A DNA stretch of 64,000 nucleotides from CAWAPS01 sp963783945 (GTDB lineage: Bacteria > Actinomycetota > Acidimicrobiia > Acidimicrobiales > Palsa-688): the NCBI GenBank assembly GCA_963783945.1, contig CAWAPS010000002.1, positions 1,116,001 through 1,180,000 on the forward strand. The letters run 5' to 3'. How positions within the stretch are numbered: position 1 is the stretch's first letter; each line of letters starts with the position of its first letter. Position numbers and translations under genes: made by a program. Below are positions 27,386-35,763 of the stretch, piece by piece. The notes below the pieces were generated by a model that was given only the letters and a program-made list of their open reading frames with translations, searched no databases and had not been told where the DNA came from.

Positions 27386-27457
27386 CTTGTAGATCCACCA
27401 CTTGGACGTGGGGGTCGCGCACGCTGATCTGGATCGTTTTGGTCCAGGTCAGGAGGG

Positions 27458-28600
27458 GTGCCCAGGGAGCGATTGCGGGTTCGGGAGATCTCCAACGATG
27501 AAGGCAATCGGTTGTTGCGGCTTGTCCGTCGAAGTTCAGGCTCGGTGGTGACGTGGCGGCGGGCGCAGATGATCTTGCTGTCTGTCCAGGGCATGGACGT
27601 CGAGCGGATCGCCAGGGTGGCCTTCACCAGCGCGGACCGGGTCCGGGACGTGATCAACAACTTCAACGATGACGGCTTCGACTCGCTCTACCCGCGCTAC
27701 GCGGGTGGACGTCCGCTGACGTTCAGTTTGCCGCAGCGGGCCCAGATCAAGAAGATGGCGCTGTCGCGACCGATGGACCATGGCTTGCCGTTCTCGACGT
27801 GGAGCCTGTCCAAGCTGGCCGAGTTCTTGGTGGCTGAGGGGGTGGTCGACGACATCAGCCACGAGGGCCTGCGGGACGTGCTCCGCAAGGAAGGCGTCAG
27901 CTTTCAAGTGATCAAGACGTTCAAACAGTCCAACGACCCTGACTACGAAGCCAAGAAGAACCGCGTGCTCGAGCTCTACGACATCGCCGACGGCAAGGTC
28001 GAGCCGGGACCCGATGACCCGACAGTGGTGTTCTGCATGGACGAGTTCGGGCCGCTCAACCTGTTCCCCCGCCCGGGCAAGCAATGGGCACCGGTCGTCT
28101 CCCGCCGGGACAAAGGCTCGCCCGAGGTGCCCCGGCGACGCCGACGCCGGGCGACATACAAGCGCACACAGGGTGTCCGCCACCTCTTCGCCGCTCTCGA
28201 TCTGGGGACCGACAAGATGTACGGCCACGTCAAAGCGAACAAGAACCGCACCACGTTCCTGACGTTCTGCCGCTACCTGCGCGGCCTGTACCCGCCTGAG
28301 GTACGCATCGCGGTCGTGCTGGACAACTACAGTCCGCATCTGTCGACAAAGAAAGATCAGCGCGTCGGGGAGTGGGCGGCGGCCAACAACTTCGAGCTGG
28401 CCTACGTGCCCACCAACGCGTCGTTCCTCAATCGGATCGAGTGCCAGTTCACCGCGTTGCGCTACTTCACCCTCGATGGCACCGACCATCGCTCCCACCA
28501 AGAGCAGAACTTGATGATCCGCCGTTATATAGCCTGGGGCAACCGCCACACCGATGATCCGGTACTTCGTGATATTTCAATCCGCGCAAAGGTTGCCTGA
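27458..28600 (+). CDS. IS630-family transposase
   Basis: A 380-residue intact DDE transposase. The N-terminal part has two HTH regions (VVTWRRAQMILLSVQGMDVE and SLSKLAEFLVAEGVVDDISH). The catalytic core carries VVFCMDEFGPLNLFP (first Asp), AVVLDNYSPHLSTKK (second Asp) and NASFLNRIECQFTALRYF (Glu), with the family's usual spacing. It cuts at the terminal repeats and inserts at TA. It has no lesion, and the host gene is restored exactly when the element is removed, so insertion is probably recent and the element possibly active. The stop codon overlaps the right inverted repeat. Confidence 0.92.
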   Translation: MPRERLRVREISNDEGNRLLRLVRRSSGSVVTWRRAQMILLSVQGMDVERIARVAFTSADRVRDVINNFNDDGFDSLYPRYAGGRPLTFSLPQRAQIKKMALSRPMDHGLPFSTWSLSKLAEFLVAEGVVDDISHEGLRDVLRKEGVSFQVIKTFKQSNDPDYEAKKNRVLELYDIADGKVEPGPDDPTVVFCMDEFGPLNLFPRPGKQWAPVVSRRDKGSPEVPRRRRRRATYKRTQGVRHLFAALDLGTDKMYGHVKANKNRTTFLTFCRYLRGLYPPEVRIAVVLDNYSPHLSTKKDQRVGEWAAANNFELAYVPTNASFLNRIECQFTALRYFTLDGTDHRSHQEQNLMIRRYIAWGNRHTDDPVLRDISIRAKVA

Positions 28601-28608
28601 CGCGGCAC
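28586..28608 (-). repeat. Right terminal inverted repeat of IS630-type element
   Basis: Reverse complement of the left end over the outer 11 bases plus the inner AACCTT block; includes the TGA stop of the transposase. TA follows at 28609-28610. Confidence 0.85.
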
Positions 28609-28610
28609 TA

Positions 28611-29326
28611 GCACCACGTCGGCCACGATTACGAGCAGCCAGCTTCCGGCCAGCGCCGCGGCGGCGACCTTGAGGCGCCCGATGACGAACATCACCCGAG
28701 ACAGGTTCGTGATCACGGCGATTCCTGCGATGCCCGGAGCGAAGAGGGCAAAAGCGAGTACCAGCCGTGACACCTGGTCGGGCTGCTTGGCCAGAACGTG
28801 AGCGGCGGGAATGGCGATCGCTGCGATCACCGCCACCCCGAGCCAGGACATGAGCAAGATTGCTCGCGTCGACCCGGCACTCGTCCGGTCGAATGCCTCG
28901 CCGTCACGGGCGGACAGAACGGGAAACGCGCTGACGATGATGGACAGCACCAGAACCGCGGATACGGACGTGAACACCTGTGAGGCGTAGTTGAACAGCA
29001 CGACCGCGCCGGTCTCACCCCGCCCGTTGGCCAGAACGATCGCCACTACGTTGGCCACGTCGACTGCGACGAGCTCCGCGAAGCCGACGAGCGCCAAGCC
29101 ACCTGCCCGGCGGGCCACTCCAGGCGGGAACCGCAGGACAGGCCGCAATCGCAGGCGCAGCCGCCAGGTCGCGGGCAGCGCCACGAGGACCAGGACAGCG
29201 ATCCCCAGCGTCGTCCCAACCGACAACACCAGCTCGGCCGACGTCGGCAACCCGGCCAATGACCGGCCCTTGCTCAAAGGCACGAAGGCGAGATAACAGA
29301 GGATGAGCACCAGGCTGGAGATCCCC
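28611..29326 (-). pseudogene. murJ: murJ-like lipid II flippase, middle part
   Basis: About 238 codons of multi-spanning membrane protein in the MurJ/MviN pattern: ISSLVLILCYLAFVPLSKG, VLFNYASQVFTSVSAVLVLS, IVSAFPVLSARDGEAFD, FALFAPGIAGIAVITNLSRV, and GRLKVAAAALAGSWLLVIVA. On the minus strand it enters from an IS6-type fragment at 29327, so the original first 220 or so residues are absent. At its 3' side it is interrupted by the IS630-type element. Two mobile elements have therefore broken this gene, and since MurJ is normally essential, another flippase gene must exist elsewhere. Confidence 0.7.
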
Positions 29327-29751
29327 GGTCCGGCGGGATATCGCGGCTGCACGAAGGTTCTTTGTCCGGATGCTGGCGGTCCAGGAAGACCCGGAGGAGG
29401 TCACTACCGACCGCGCACCGGCTCTTGCTGCGGTCATCGCTGAGCTCCTACCGGCGGCTGTGCATGACACCGAGCAGTACGCGAACAACCGGATGGAATG
29501 TGACCATGGGAAACTCAAGGCTCGCCTGCGGCCGATGCGCGGCCTGAAGACTTTTCGGTCAGCGAGGACAATCATCGGAGGTCATGCCTTCGTCCAGAAC
29601 CTGCGGCGCGGCCACTATGAACTCGGGCTCGAAGCCCGACACAGCCGTCTCCGCGTCGCAGCCGCCTTCGGCGAACTCGCCCGAGCCATCTGACTTCCCG
29701 GGGTGGACCCGCAGCTCACCGCGGCGAAGCGACCGCCAACGCAACAGAGCC
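29327..29751 (+). mobile_element. IS6-type element, 3' fragment
   Basis: Nearly identical to the right half of the complete element at 48646-49471, beginning at GGTCCGGCGGGATATCGC and ending with the terminal repeat GCAACAGAGCC at 29741-29751. It encodes the last 115 or so residues of the transposase to a stop at 29693 (RMLAVQEDPEEVTTDRAP, NNRMECDHGKLKARLRPM, RTIIGGHAFVQNLRRGHYEL). The 5' half and left end are missing; the break falls exactly at the junction with the murJ-like gene, so a deletion or recombination took both. Confidence 0.85.
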
Positions 29752-29812
29752 GGCCTCGCTACCTGCTCGGCGACTCCTCACTCGAAGTCCTAGGCCTCGA
29801 GGGCGCAGAAGC

Positions 29813-30268
29813 CTATTCGAGCAATTCCGGTGCCCATTCGGTGACATCGCCAAAGAAGAACTCATGAAACTTTGCTCCCTCCGGACCGGCGCGAAACGAG
29901 TACGCCGCCCCCGCCGGGGTGAAAAACCCCGAACCTGCCGTCAGCTCTCGATTTCCCGCCCACAATGATCCTTCGACGACCAGGACGATCTGGTCGCGGC
30001 CATGTCGGTGCCGCGGGACGTCGGAGCCCGCGGGCATCTTCACTTCACTCAGATGCATCGGCCCCTGGTCGACCAACAGACGGGTCTCCGTTCGGTGAAT
30101 TGGCAGTTCGGGATCTAGGTCACGGAAACGAGCTGGCGTAGGGCGCGTCGTCGCAAGTATCTCGTTATAGCGCCGGCCTTCCGCCACCTCCTCTGCAGTC
30201 GGGATAGAGGAAAAGAAAGTCGTCTTGCGTCCAACCGTCCCCGGTTGTCCGGCAGTGTCCGTGGTCAT
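29813..30268 (-). CDS. Cupin-domain protein
   Basis: A 151-residue single-cupin protein. MPAGSDVPRHRHGRDQIVLV holds motif 1 with three His residues and VVEGSLWAGNRELTAGSGFF plus TPAGAAYSFRAGPEGAKF the second motif. The N-terminal 45 residues (SSIPTAEEVAEGRRYNEIL) are helical. An AAAAGGAG ribosome-binding site precedes the ATG, so the gene looks intact. Cupins of this kind bind a metal and small organic acids or act as ligand-binding proteins. No operon partner; the neighbouring IS fragment probably cut its context. Confidence 0.75.
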   Translation of the reverse strand: MTTDTAGQPGTVGRKTTFFSSIPTAEEVAEGRRYNEILATTRPTPARFRDLDPELPIHRTETRLLVDQGPMHLSEVKMPAGSDVPRHRHGRDQIVLVVEGSLWAGNRELTAGSGFFTPAGAAYSFRAGPEGAKFHEFFFGDVTEWAPELLE

Positions 30269-30757
30269 CGTCGCTCCTTTTCCCTAGAAGCCGTTCATTG
30301 AATTACTTTCCTGCCGCCAAACGACGGCGGCGCTCAGCTGGCCTGATCACCGGCTCACCGTACACTCTTCCCGCTGCGGCATGGTCGTGGGAGTGATACC
30401 CACAGGAGTCGCTAGGGACGAGGACTCCGGGAACCCAGCGGTCGGGCCGCACGGCACGGACTTGGCATTTGGCCGTGTCCAACTGCGCTGCGGTGCTGCG
30501 AGGGCTCGTGGCGACCCTGGGCTGCTGGCCCTTTTGCTGGTCCTGTGCGCCCTCGTGGGGTGCCGGCGGCCATGTGGTGGCGCCGTCGACCGCGGCCCCC
30601 GGGACCGGCGGCGAGCCCCACCCCGTAACCGTCGGGTGGCGGCGGGGGGCCGCCCGACGTAAGGCTATCCCCCCAGGCAGATGTCCCGGACTCTCCGGCT
30701 TCTGATTATGTGACCGGGCACCGGATCGCGGCCGACGGCGCCGTGTAACATTTTGAA
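30269..30757. other. Gene-free stretch
   Basis: No recognisable coding sequence. Contains the divergent promoters for the cupin gene (minus) and the CoA-transferase gene (plus). GC-rich with many short proline/arginine frames. Confidence 0.45.
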
Positions 30758-31936
30758 ATGACCGACGGGAGCGGAATGGTGGCCGCCATGCCGGGCTGCC
30801 TGGATGGCCTCCGAGTGCTCGAGCTGGCCCGGTTCCAAGCCGGACCACGAAGTGGCATGCTCCTTGCTGACCTCGGTGCCGAGGTCATCAAGATAGAGAA
30901 GCCCGGCGGTGAGCCGTCGCGCTGGAACGCCCCCGTCGTGGACGGCCAGAGCATCTACTTCCGGGTTTACAATCGCGGGAAGAAGAGCATCTGCCTCGAT
31001 CTCCGCCAGGAGGTGGGCAAGGACATCTTCTGTGACCTGGTGAAAACCGCCGACTTCGTGCTGGAAAACTTCCGGCCCGGGACGATGGAGAAGATGGGGC
31101 TCGGCTACGACGAGCTGAAAGCCATCAAGCCAGACATCATCATGCTCCGAGTGTCGGCCTTCGGGCAGGACAGCTCTTGGCGGGACCGCCCCGGCTTCGA
31201 TCCCGTCGGCCAGGCCCTCGGCGGCCTGATGGCATTGACCGGACAGACCGAGGGGCGGCCGGTGGGCACAGCGTCGTCGGTCGTCGACCGCTACACCGCG
31301 CTGCACGCCACCATAGGCGCCCTGGCTGCCCTCCACCACCGCGACCGGACCGGCAAAGGCCAGGTCGTCGACGTCTGCCTCATGGACTCGGCCCTCACCA
31401 TGACCGAGATCCCGATGATCCACTACCTCACCACTGGCGAGGAGGGCGGCGAGAGTGGACGACCTCCGTATCGCGCCGCGGACGGCTACGTCATCGTTAT
31501 CCCCGGTTCGGAGAGGATGACCGAGAGCCTCCTCGAGGCCATTGGCCAAACCCCCGACGAGGACGAGCCGATCGAGCTCCCGGCCACCGCCGTTGCCGGC
31601 CGTCGCCATCAGGCGATCGCCGACTGGTGCCAAGCGCACACCCGAGACGTGATCTGCGAGACGCTGGCTCGGGCCGACGTGCCGGTGGCCGCCGTCCTCT
31701 CCATCCCTGAGGTGGTGCAGTTGGCCCCTCTGTGGGAGCGGGCCATGCTGGTAAAGGTCCCCGACCCGGTGGCCGGCGAGGTTTACGTTCCCGGGTTGAC
31801 CATCAAGCTGTCCGAGGCTCCGGGCCGCTTGGGGCCGGTGCCCACTCCGGGCCAGCACACCGACGAGATTCTCAGCCCTCTCCCGAACTATGACGCGGCG
31901 CGCATCGCCGAGCTGCGGGCCCAGCACGTCATCTGA
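30758..31936 (+). CDS. CaiB/BaiF-family CoA-transferase
   Basis: A 392-residue class III CoA-transferase. The N-terminal Rossmann part reads GLRVLELARFQAGPRSGMLL, ADLGAEVIKIEKPGGEPSRW and RGKKSICLDLR; the central part has FVLENFRPGTMEKMGLGYD. Asp177 in SSVVDRYTALHA aligns with the family's catalytic aspartate that forms the acyl anhydride, by comparison with formyl-CoA transferase. These enzymes move CoA between carboxylic acids. The ATG at 30758 has no good ribosome-binding site; an ATG at 30776 preceded by GGGAGCGGA is as likely. It forms an operon with the crotonase 12 bases downstream. Confidence 0.88.
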   Translation: MTDGSGMVAAMPGCLDGLRVLELARFQAGPRSGMLLADLGAEVIKIEKPGGEPSRWNAPVVDGQSIYFRVYNRGKKSICLDLRQEVGKDIFCDLVKTADFVLENFRPGTMEKMGLGYDELKAIKPDIIMLRVSAFGQDSSWRDRPGFDPVGQALGGLMALTGQTEGRPVGTASSVVDRYTALHATIGALAALHHRDRTGKGQVVDVCLMDSALTMTEIPMIHYLTTGEEGGESGRPPYRAADGYVIVIPGSERMTESLLEAIGQTPDEDEPIELPATAVAGRRHQAIADWCQAHTRDVICETLARADVPVAAVLSIPEVVQLAPLWERAMLVKVPDPVAGEVYVPGLTIKLSEAPGRLGPVPTPGQHTDEILSPLPNYDAARIAELRAQHVI

Positions 31937-31948
31937 TGGAGGTGGTCC

Positions 31949-32731
31949 ATGGCTGAGCCGATGGCAGGTACCGACGCGCCACCCCGGATCGTTGCGAAGG
32001 AGGAGGACGGCGTCGGTTGGGTGGTGTTCGACAACCCCGCGCACCTGAACGCCTTCACGCCCGAGATGATGGCGGACCTACACGGGACGATCGAGCGCTT
32101 CGAGGCCGACGATACCGTCCGCGTGGTGGTGCTGAGGGGCGCCGGCGACCGCGCGTTCTCGGCCGGCGGCGACTTGAAGAGTGATCTGGTGGAGCAGCGG
32201 CGGGAAAGGAAGGAGCGTCCGCAGGCCCTTCCCTCAATTACCAAGCCGGTCATCGCCATGGTCCATGGCGTGTGCATCGGCCATGGCGTCGCCTTGGCTG
32301 TGGCAGCCGACATACGGGTGGTCGCCGACGACGCTCGCTTTGCCATCCCGGTGGCCCGCCTCGGGTTCGCCTATCCCTTCGACGTGCTGAGCCGGATCGT
32401 CGCCCTGGTCGGCCCCTCGGCAGCCAGCCTGCTCTGCTTCACAGCGGACACCATCGATGCCGACGAGGCGCTGCGGGTCGGGTTGGTCGACCGGGTGGTC
32501 GCCAAGGCGGACCTGGAAGCCTCCGTGCGCCACCTCGCTCAGCGGATCGCTGGGCGGGCACCCCTGAGCCACCGGGCTTCTAAGGCGACGATCAGGGCTA
32601 TCACGAGCGGTGATCCCACGGATATCGAACGGTGCATATCCATGATCGCCGCCACCCGGACGAGCGAGGATGCCATCGAGGGCCGGAAGGCGTTCATCGA
32701 GAAGCGCCCGCCCCGGTTCCTGGGCCGATGA
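31949..32731 (+). CDS. Enoyl-CoA hydratase/isomerase (crotonase) family protein
   Basis: A 260-residue crotonase with the oxyanion-hole elements FSAGGDLK (70-77) and GVCIGHGVALAVAADIRVV (107-125). The two glutamates that catalyse hydration in classical enoyl-CoA hydratases fall at positions that here read VALA and IPVARLG, so both are absent. It is probably not a hydratase; isomerase, thioesterase or decarboxylase-type chemistry on an acyl-CoA is more likely. GGAGG precedes the ATG and it follows the CoA-transferase by 12 bases, so the two likely act on the same activated acid. Confidence 0.85.
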   Translation: MAEPMAGTDAPPRIVAKEEDGVGWVVFDNPAHLNAFTPEMMADLHGTIERFEADDTVRVVVLRGAGDRAFSAGGDLKSDLVEQRRERKERPQALPSITKPVIAMVHGVCIGHGVALAVAADIRVVADDARFAIPVARLGFAYPFDVLSRIVALVGPSAASLLCFTADTIDADEALRVGLVDRVVAKADLEASVRHLAQRIAGRAPLSHRASKATIRAITSGDPTDIERCISMIAATRTSEDAIEGRKAFIEKRPPRFLGR

Positions 32732-32967
32732 CACCCCCCGCCCGCGCCCACCTGCAGGCCGGCCGGCGCACACGACAACCGTTCCACCGATAGCTCGGCT
32801 TCGGCCCACCTTCAGAAGAAGGCACGAGCCAGGGGCTCGGTGGAATGGACGCGCACCAAGCGGTTCCGTCCGGCGAGTCGGCGCCGGGCTCAGGGCGAGG
32901 TCTCGTGGGGACGGCCACTGTTTGGCGCTTCTGTAGAGTCCTCTAGGTCGAACGAGGAGGATCAGGT
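32732..32967 (+). other. Intergenic region
   Basis: No gene seen. It ends in GAGGAGGATCAGGT, a strong ribosome-binding site for the truncated oxidoreductase gene at 32968. Confidence 0.4.
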
Positions 32968-33142
32968 ATGAGTTACAGACAGGATGTCCACGTGGGGGTG
33001 ATCGGCCTCGGCTTCGGCGGGCGGGTGGTGGCTCCAAGCTTTGCGAGCACCGAGGGCTGCACCGTGGTCGACGTGGTGTCTCCCCGAGATGACAAGGCGG
33101 TCGCTGCGCTCTGCGCGCGGCGGGATGTCGATTTGATATCGG
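32968..33142 (+). pseudogene. Gfo/Idh/MocA-family oxidoreductase, 5' fragment
   Basis: Starts well, with GAGGAGG before the ATG, then VHVGVIGLGFGGRVVAPSFA, a GxGxxG dinucleotide-binding motif, TEGCTVVDVVSPR and ALCARRDVDLISV. These are the first strands of a Gfo/Idh/MocA oxidoreductase. After about 58 codons the homology stops and dienelactone-hydrolase sequence starts in another frame. The remaining 280 residues are missing, so the gene was cut and joined to another gene's 3' end. Confidence 0.7.
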
Positions 33143-33163
33143 TAGATCGTGTCGATGCCGCAC

Positions 33164-33469
33164 AGGATCACCTGGCGGGCTGCGGTGCAACGCGACGGCT
33201 ACGACGCCGCCGTCGGATTCTACGGCGCCGGCATTGCTGGCGAACTTGGGCAACCGCGCTGTCCAACTCTCTTATTCTTCGGCCGGAACGACCCGTCGAT
33301 CCCCTCCGAGGACATCGACACGCTTGCCCACCATCACGCCAATACAGTCGTCTATCCACAAGCAGGCCACGGATTCATGCGCGACGGGTCGGAAGAATAC
33401 GTTCCGGATGCGGCCGCCTATGCTTGGGAAAAAATGGTAGCGCATTTTCATCAACATCTTAGTTCCTAA
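33164..33469 (+). pseudogene. Dienelactone hydrolase, 3' fragment
   Basis: The C-terminal 100 residues of a dienelactone hydrolase: ITWRAAVQRDGYDAAVGFYG, CPTLLFFGRNDPSIPSEDI and the catalytic-His region VVYPQAGHGFMRDGSEEYVP, then AYAWEKMVAHFHQHL and a stop at 33469. The nucleophile region (GYCxGG) is missing, having been replaced by the oxidoreductase fragment. The stop codon is native, so only the 5' end was lost. Confidence 0.75.
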
Positions 33470-33699
33470 CAAATCGGGATTATCACGGGCCAGAAGCAAA
33501 TGACTCCACTACACACTGTCGCACTGACCCGTGGTCAAGCCGATGGGCTGGAGCGCGCGCAATAGCGGAGGGCCCTGCGGACGGGCCAACACCGCAAGGT
33601 GCCGGCCGCTCGATTCACCCTGTACCCAGCGCATCAGGCGAGTTCCGCAGCCGCTCCGGGTTAGCTTCAACCCGGCGGCTGCTAAAGTCTGAGTAACCT

Positions 33700-33895
33700 G
33701 GACATATGGGCGAGAACAATGTGATGTACGAGACGGATTACCCGCACCACCGGGCCGTTCGGTGTCAAGTCGGCGCGGGAACGCCTGGACGGCGCCAATC
33801 TCTCGCCAGAGCTCCAGTTGCAGATTTCTGCGGGCCAAAACCCAGCGACTCTGCCAGTTCACGGCCCCGGTTCCGGCCGCGCCGTGATCGGGCGT
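33700..33895 (+). pseudogene. Amidohydrolase (amidohydrolase_2) C-terminal remnant
   Basis: Reads MGENNVMYETDYPHHRA in one frame, which is the conserved metal-binding Asp region near the C-terminus of amidohydrolase_2 proteins, then in the next frame SARERLDGANLSPELQLQIS and AGQNPATL, which matches the closing helix. At least one frameshift and total loss of the barrel. It belongs to the mosaic of catabolic gene fragments upstream of the DUF35 gene. Confidence 0.6.
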
Positions 33896-33909
33896 AAGCG
33901 CGGTTGCTC

Positions 33910-34341
33910 ATGGTTGTGAGTCAGCGACCGCTGCCGGTACCGGACGACGAGACAAGGGGTTTTTGGGAGAAGGCCCGTGAGCACGTACTGGCGATCCAGC
34001 GCTGTGATCACTGCGGCCACTTCGCCCACCCCCCGGTTCCATTCTGCTCGTCGTGCCATCGCCTTGACCGACCGTCTTTCACCTTCGAACCGGTGAGTGG
34101 GCGGGGGCGATTGGTGGGCTGGACGGTCATCGATAAGTCTATGGTCGTCGGATTCGAGCACGACGCCCCGATCACGAACGCCCTGGTCCGACTGGACGAA
34201 CAGGACGACCTCCTGATGATGGCGACCCTGCTGGCGGCGGGCGAGCCGCCGGATGTCGGCGCTGCGATCGAAGTGGTTTTCGAGGATGTCTCGCCTGACG
34301 TAAGCCTGCCCATGTTCCACCTTGTGGAGGAGGGCCAGTGA
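33910..34341 (+). CDS. Zn-ribbon/OB-fold protein (DUF35)
   Basis: A 143-residue acyl-CoA-associated DUF35 protein. A rubredoxin-like zinc ribbon is formed by C32xxC35 and C46xxC49 (QRCDHCGHFAHPPVPFCSSC), followed by an OB fold (GRGRLVGWTVIDKSMVVGF, then DAPITNALVRLDEQDDLLMM). Such proteins partner with thiolase-like enzymes or MaoC-type hydratases in acyl-CoA catabolism, as in ChsH1-ChsH2 and Ltp2 complexes. Its stop overlaps the start of the thiolase-like gene (GTGA), the standard arrangement of the pair. The ATG at 33910 is chosen over the TTG at 33904; the ribosome-binding site is weak. Confidence 0.85.
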   Translation: MVVSQRPLPVPDDETRGFWEKAREHVLAIQRCDHCGHFAHPPVPFCSSCHRLDRPSFTFEPVSGRGRLVGWTVIDKSMVVGFEHDAPITNALVRLDEQDDLLMMATLLAAGEPPDVGAAIEVVFEDVSPDVSLPMFHLVEEGQ

Positions 34342-35540
34342 GTGATCGGTGGTCGGGGCGCAACCAGGTGGCGATCGTCGGAGCCGGGGTTACCAACGTC
34401 TGCCGGCACGCGGAGGTGCCCGTTGGGAGCCTCGGCCTCGACGCCTCGCTTGCCGCTATCGCCGACGCCGGCCTGACTCCGGACCAGATAGATGGCGTGG
34501 CGTGCGGCGAAGGCCTTCCTGCCTCCGGCGGAGTGCGGGTCACCCGGGAGGGGTTCGACACAGTCAACGCCTCGTTCCTGGCGCATCATCTGGCGATCGA
34601 GCCCCGATGGACCATGAACTACAGCTCGTTTCCTCCCGCGCTTACCTACGCCGTCGATGCGATTCTGGCCGGGTCCGCCGACTACGTCCTGGTCAATCGC
34701 ACTCTGCATAACCCGCCGGGCCGCTACAGCACCTTCAACGCGCCTGAGGCCGCCGGTCGAGCCCAGTGGACCGCCCCTTACGGTCATGCGGGTACCGTAA
34801 CCGAGATGGCGATGGCCTACATGGAGTACCAGCAGAGGTTCGGCTGTACCCGGGCTGACATGGCCACCCTGGTCGTGCAGCTCCACCAGAACGTGCAGGC
34901 TATCCCGCAGGCCTACTGGTATGGCAAAGAGCTGACACTCGACGATTACATGTCGGCCCGGGTGGTGGCCGAACCGATGTGCCTATTCGACGCTGATATC
35001 CCTGTGGACGGTGCGGGGGCGGTGGTGGTCACGTCCGCCGAGCGGGCCCGGGATCTTCCCCACCCGCCTGTCTACGTGACCGGATGGGTCGCGTCTCGGG
35101 TCCGCCGGCGCTGGCCGGCGGGATCCGTGGACTGCTTGGACGAGATCTACGACCGGGGCTTCGACCTGAGCCGGCGACTCTGGTCCCAGAGTGGCTGGCG
35201 GCCGGAGGACGCCCGGGTAGTCCAGATCTATGACGGGTTCACCCCCCTGGCCCTGTTTTGGCTGGAGATCATGGGCTTCTGCCCGGTCGGCGAGGCCTGG
35301 CGATTCATCCAGGATGGCCGCATCGATCCTAAGGGTGACTTTCCCCTGCTCTCGGGCGGCGGTAACCAGGGCTGGGGCCGGCTGCACGGATTTCCCCACG
35401 TGTACGAGTGTTACCTCCAGCTGGCCGGTCGGGCCGGCCAGCGCCAGACCTCCGGCGCCGATACAGCTTTGTCGTCGTTCTCTTTCCCGAACCAAGCAGG
35501 CGCCCGAGCCATCCTCTACAGCAACTCCCCTGACGCCTAA
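34338..35540 (+). CDS. Thiolase-like protein (SCP2-thiolase family, Ltp2-like)
   Basis: A 400-residue thiolase-fold protein. VAIVGAGVTNVCRHAEVPVG begins the first strand; DASLAAIADAGLTPDQIDGV is typical of the family. The nucleophile loop that normally reads with a Cys is NYSSFPPALTYAVDAI, so the catalytic Cys is absent; the C-terminal SGGGNQGWGRLHG replaces the usual CGG motif. Non-thiolytic members such as Ltp2 are retro-aldolases that bind a DUF35 partner. The preceding DUF35 gene overlaps by 4 bases. I infer carbon-carbon cleavage of a beta-hydroxyacyl-CoA, possibly steroid- or branched-chain-derived. Confidence 0.82.
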   Translation: MSDRWSGRNQVAIVGAGVTNVCRHAEVPVGSLGLDASLAAIADAGLTPDQIDGVACGEGLPASGGVRVTREGFDTVNASFLAHHLAIEPRWTMNYSSFPPALTYAVDAILAGSADYVLVNRTLHNPPGRYSTFNAPEAAGRAQWTAPYGHAGTVTEMAMAYMEYQQRFGCTRADMATLVVQLHQNVQAIPQAYWYGKELTLDDYMSARVVAEPMCLFDADIPVDGAGAVVVTSAERARDLPHPPVYVTGWVASRVRRRWPAGSVDCLDEIYDRGFDLSRRLWSQSGWRPEDARVVQIYDGFTPLALFWLEIMGFCPVGEAWRFIQDGRIDPKGDFPLLSGGGNQGWGRLHGFPHVYECYLQLAGRAGQRQTSGADTALSSFSFPNQAGARAILYSNSPDA

Positions 35541-35763
35541 CGAGCCGCGTTGAATCCCGATTTATCAGACGTGGGTGAATGCCCGCGCGCTTGAGGTGCG
35601 CTGAATCTCCGCATTCGGGCTCGTATGGCGGACATGCGTCTCGAAAGACGGGTGCCCTGACCTTGGGCGGCTCGCGAGGCCCGAGTGGCGGGATGGCGTC
35701 CACCGATCCTAGAGTGGACTATCGGTGTCAAGTCGTCCGGAGAACGCCAGGTCGGGGCCGCGC

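Larger units (their letters stand above)
27363..28608 (+). mobile_element. Complete IS630-type insertion sequence, 1246 bp
   Basis: The ends are inverted repeats: GTGCCGCGTCA at the left and its reverse complement TGACGCGGCAC at the right, both followed inward by a matching AACCTT block. A TA dinucleotide flanks each side (27361-27362 and 28609-28610), the target duplication expected of IS630/Tc1-like elements. One uninterrupted transposase gene fills the element, and its stop codon lies in the right repeat. The element interrupts the murJ-like gene. Confidence 0.9.

Noticed and set aside
27536..28549. Long open frame antisense to the IS630 transposase
   Set aside because: Shadow frame; the plus-strand transposase has all catalytic motifs and element ends.
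30303..30848. 181-codon open frame on the minus strand
   Set aside because: Arg/Pro/Gly-rich, overlaps the CoA-transferase start, no ribosome-binding site.
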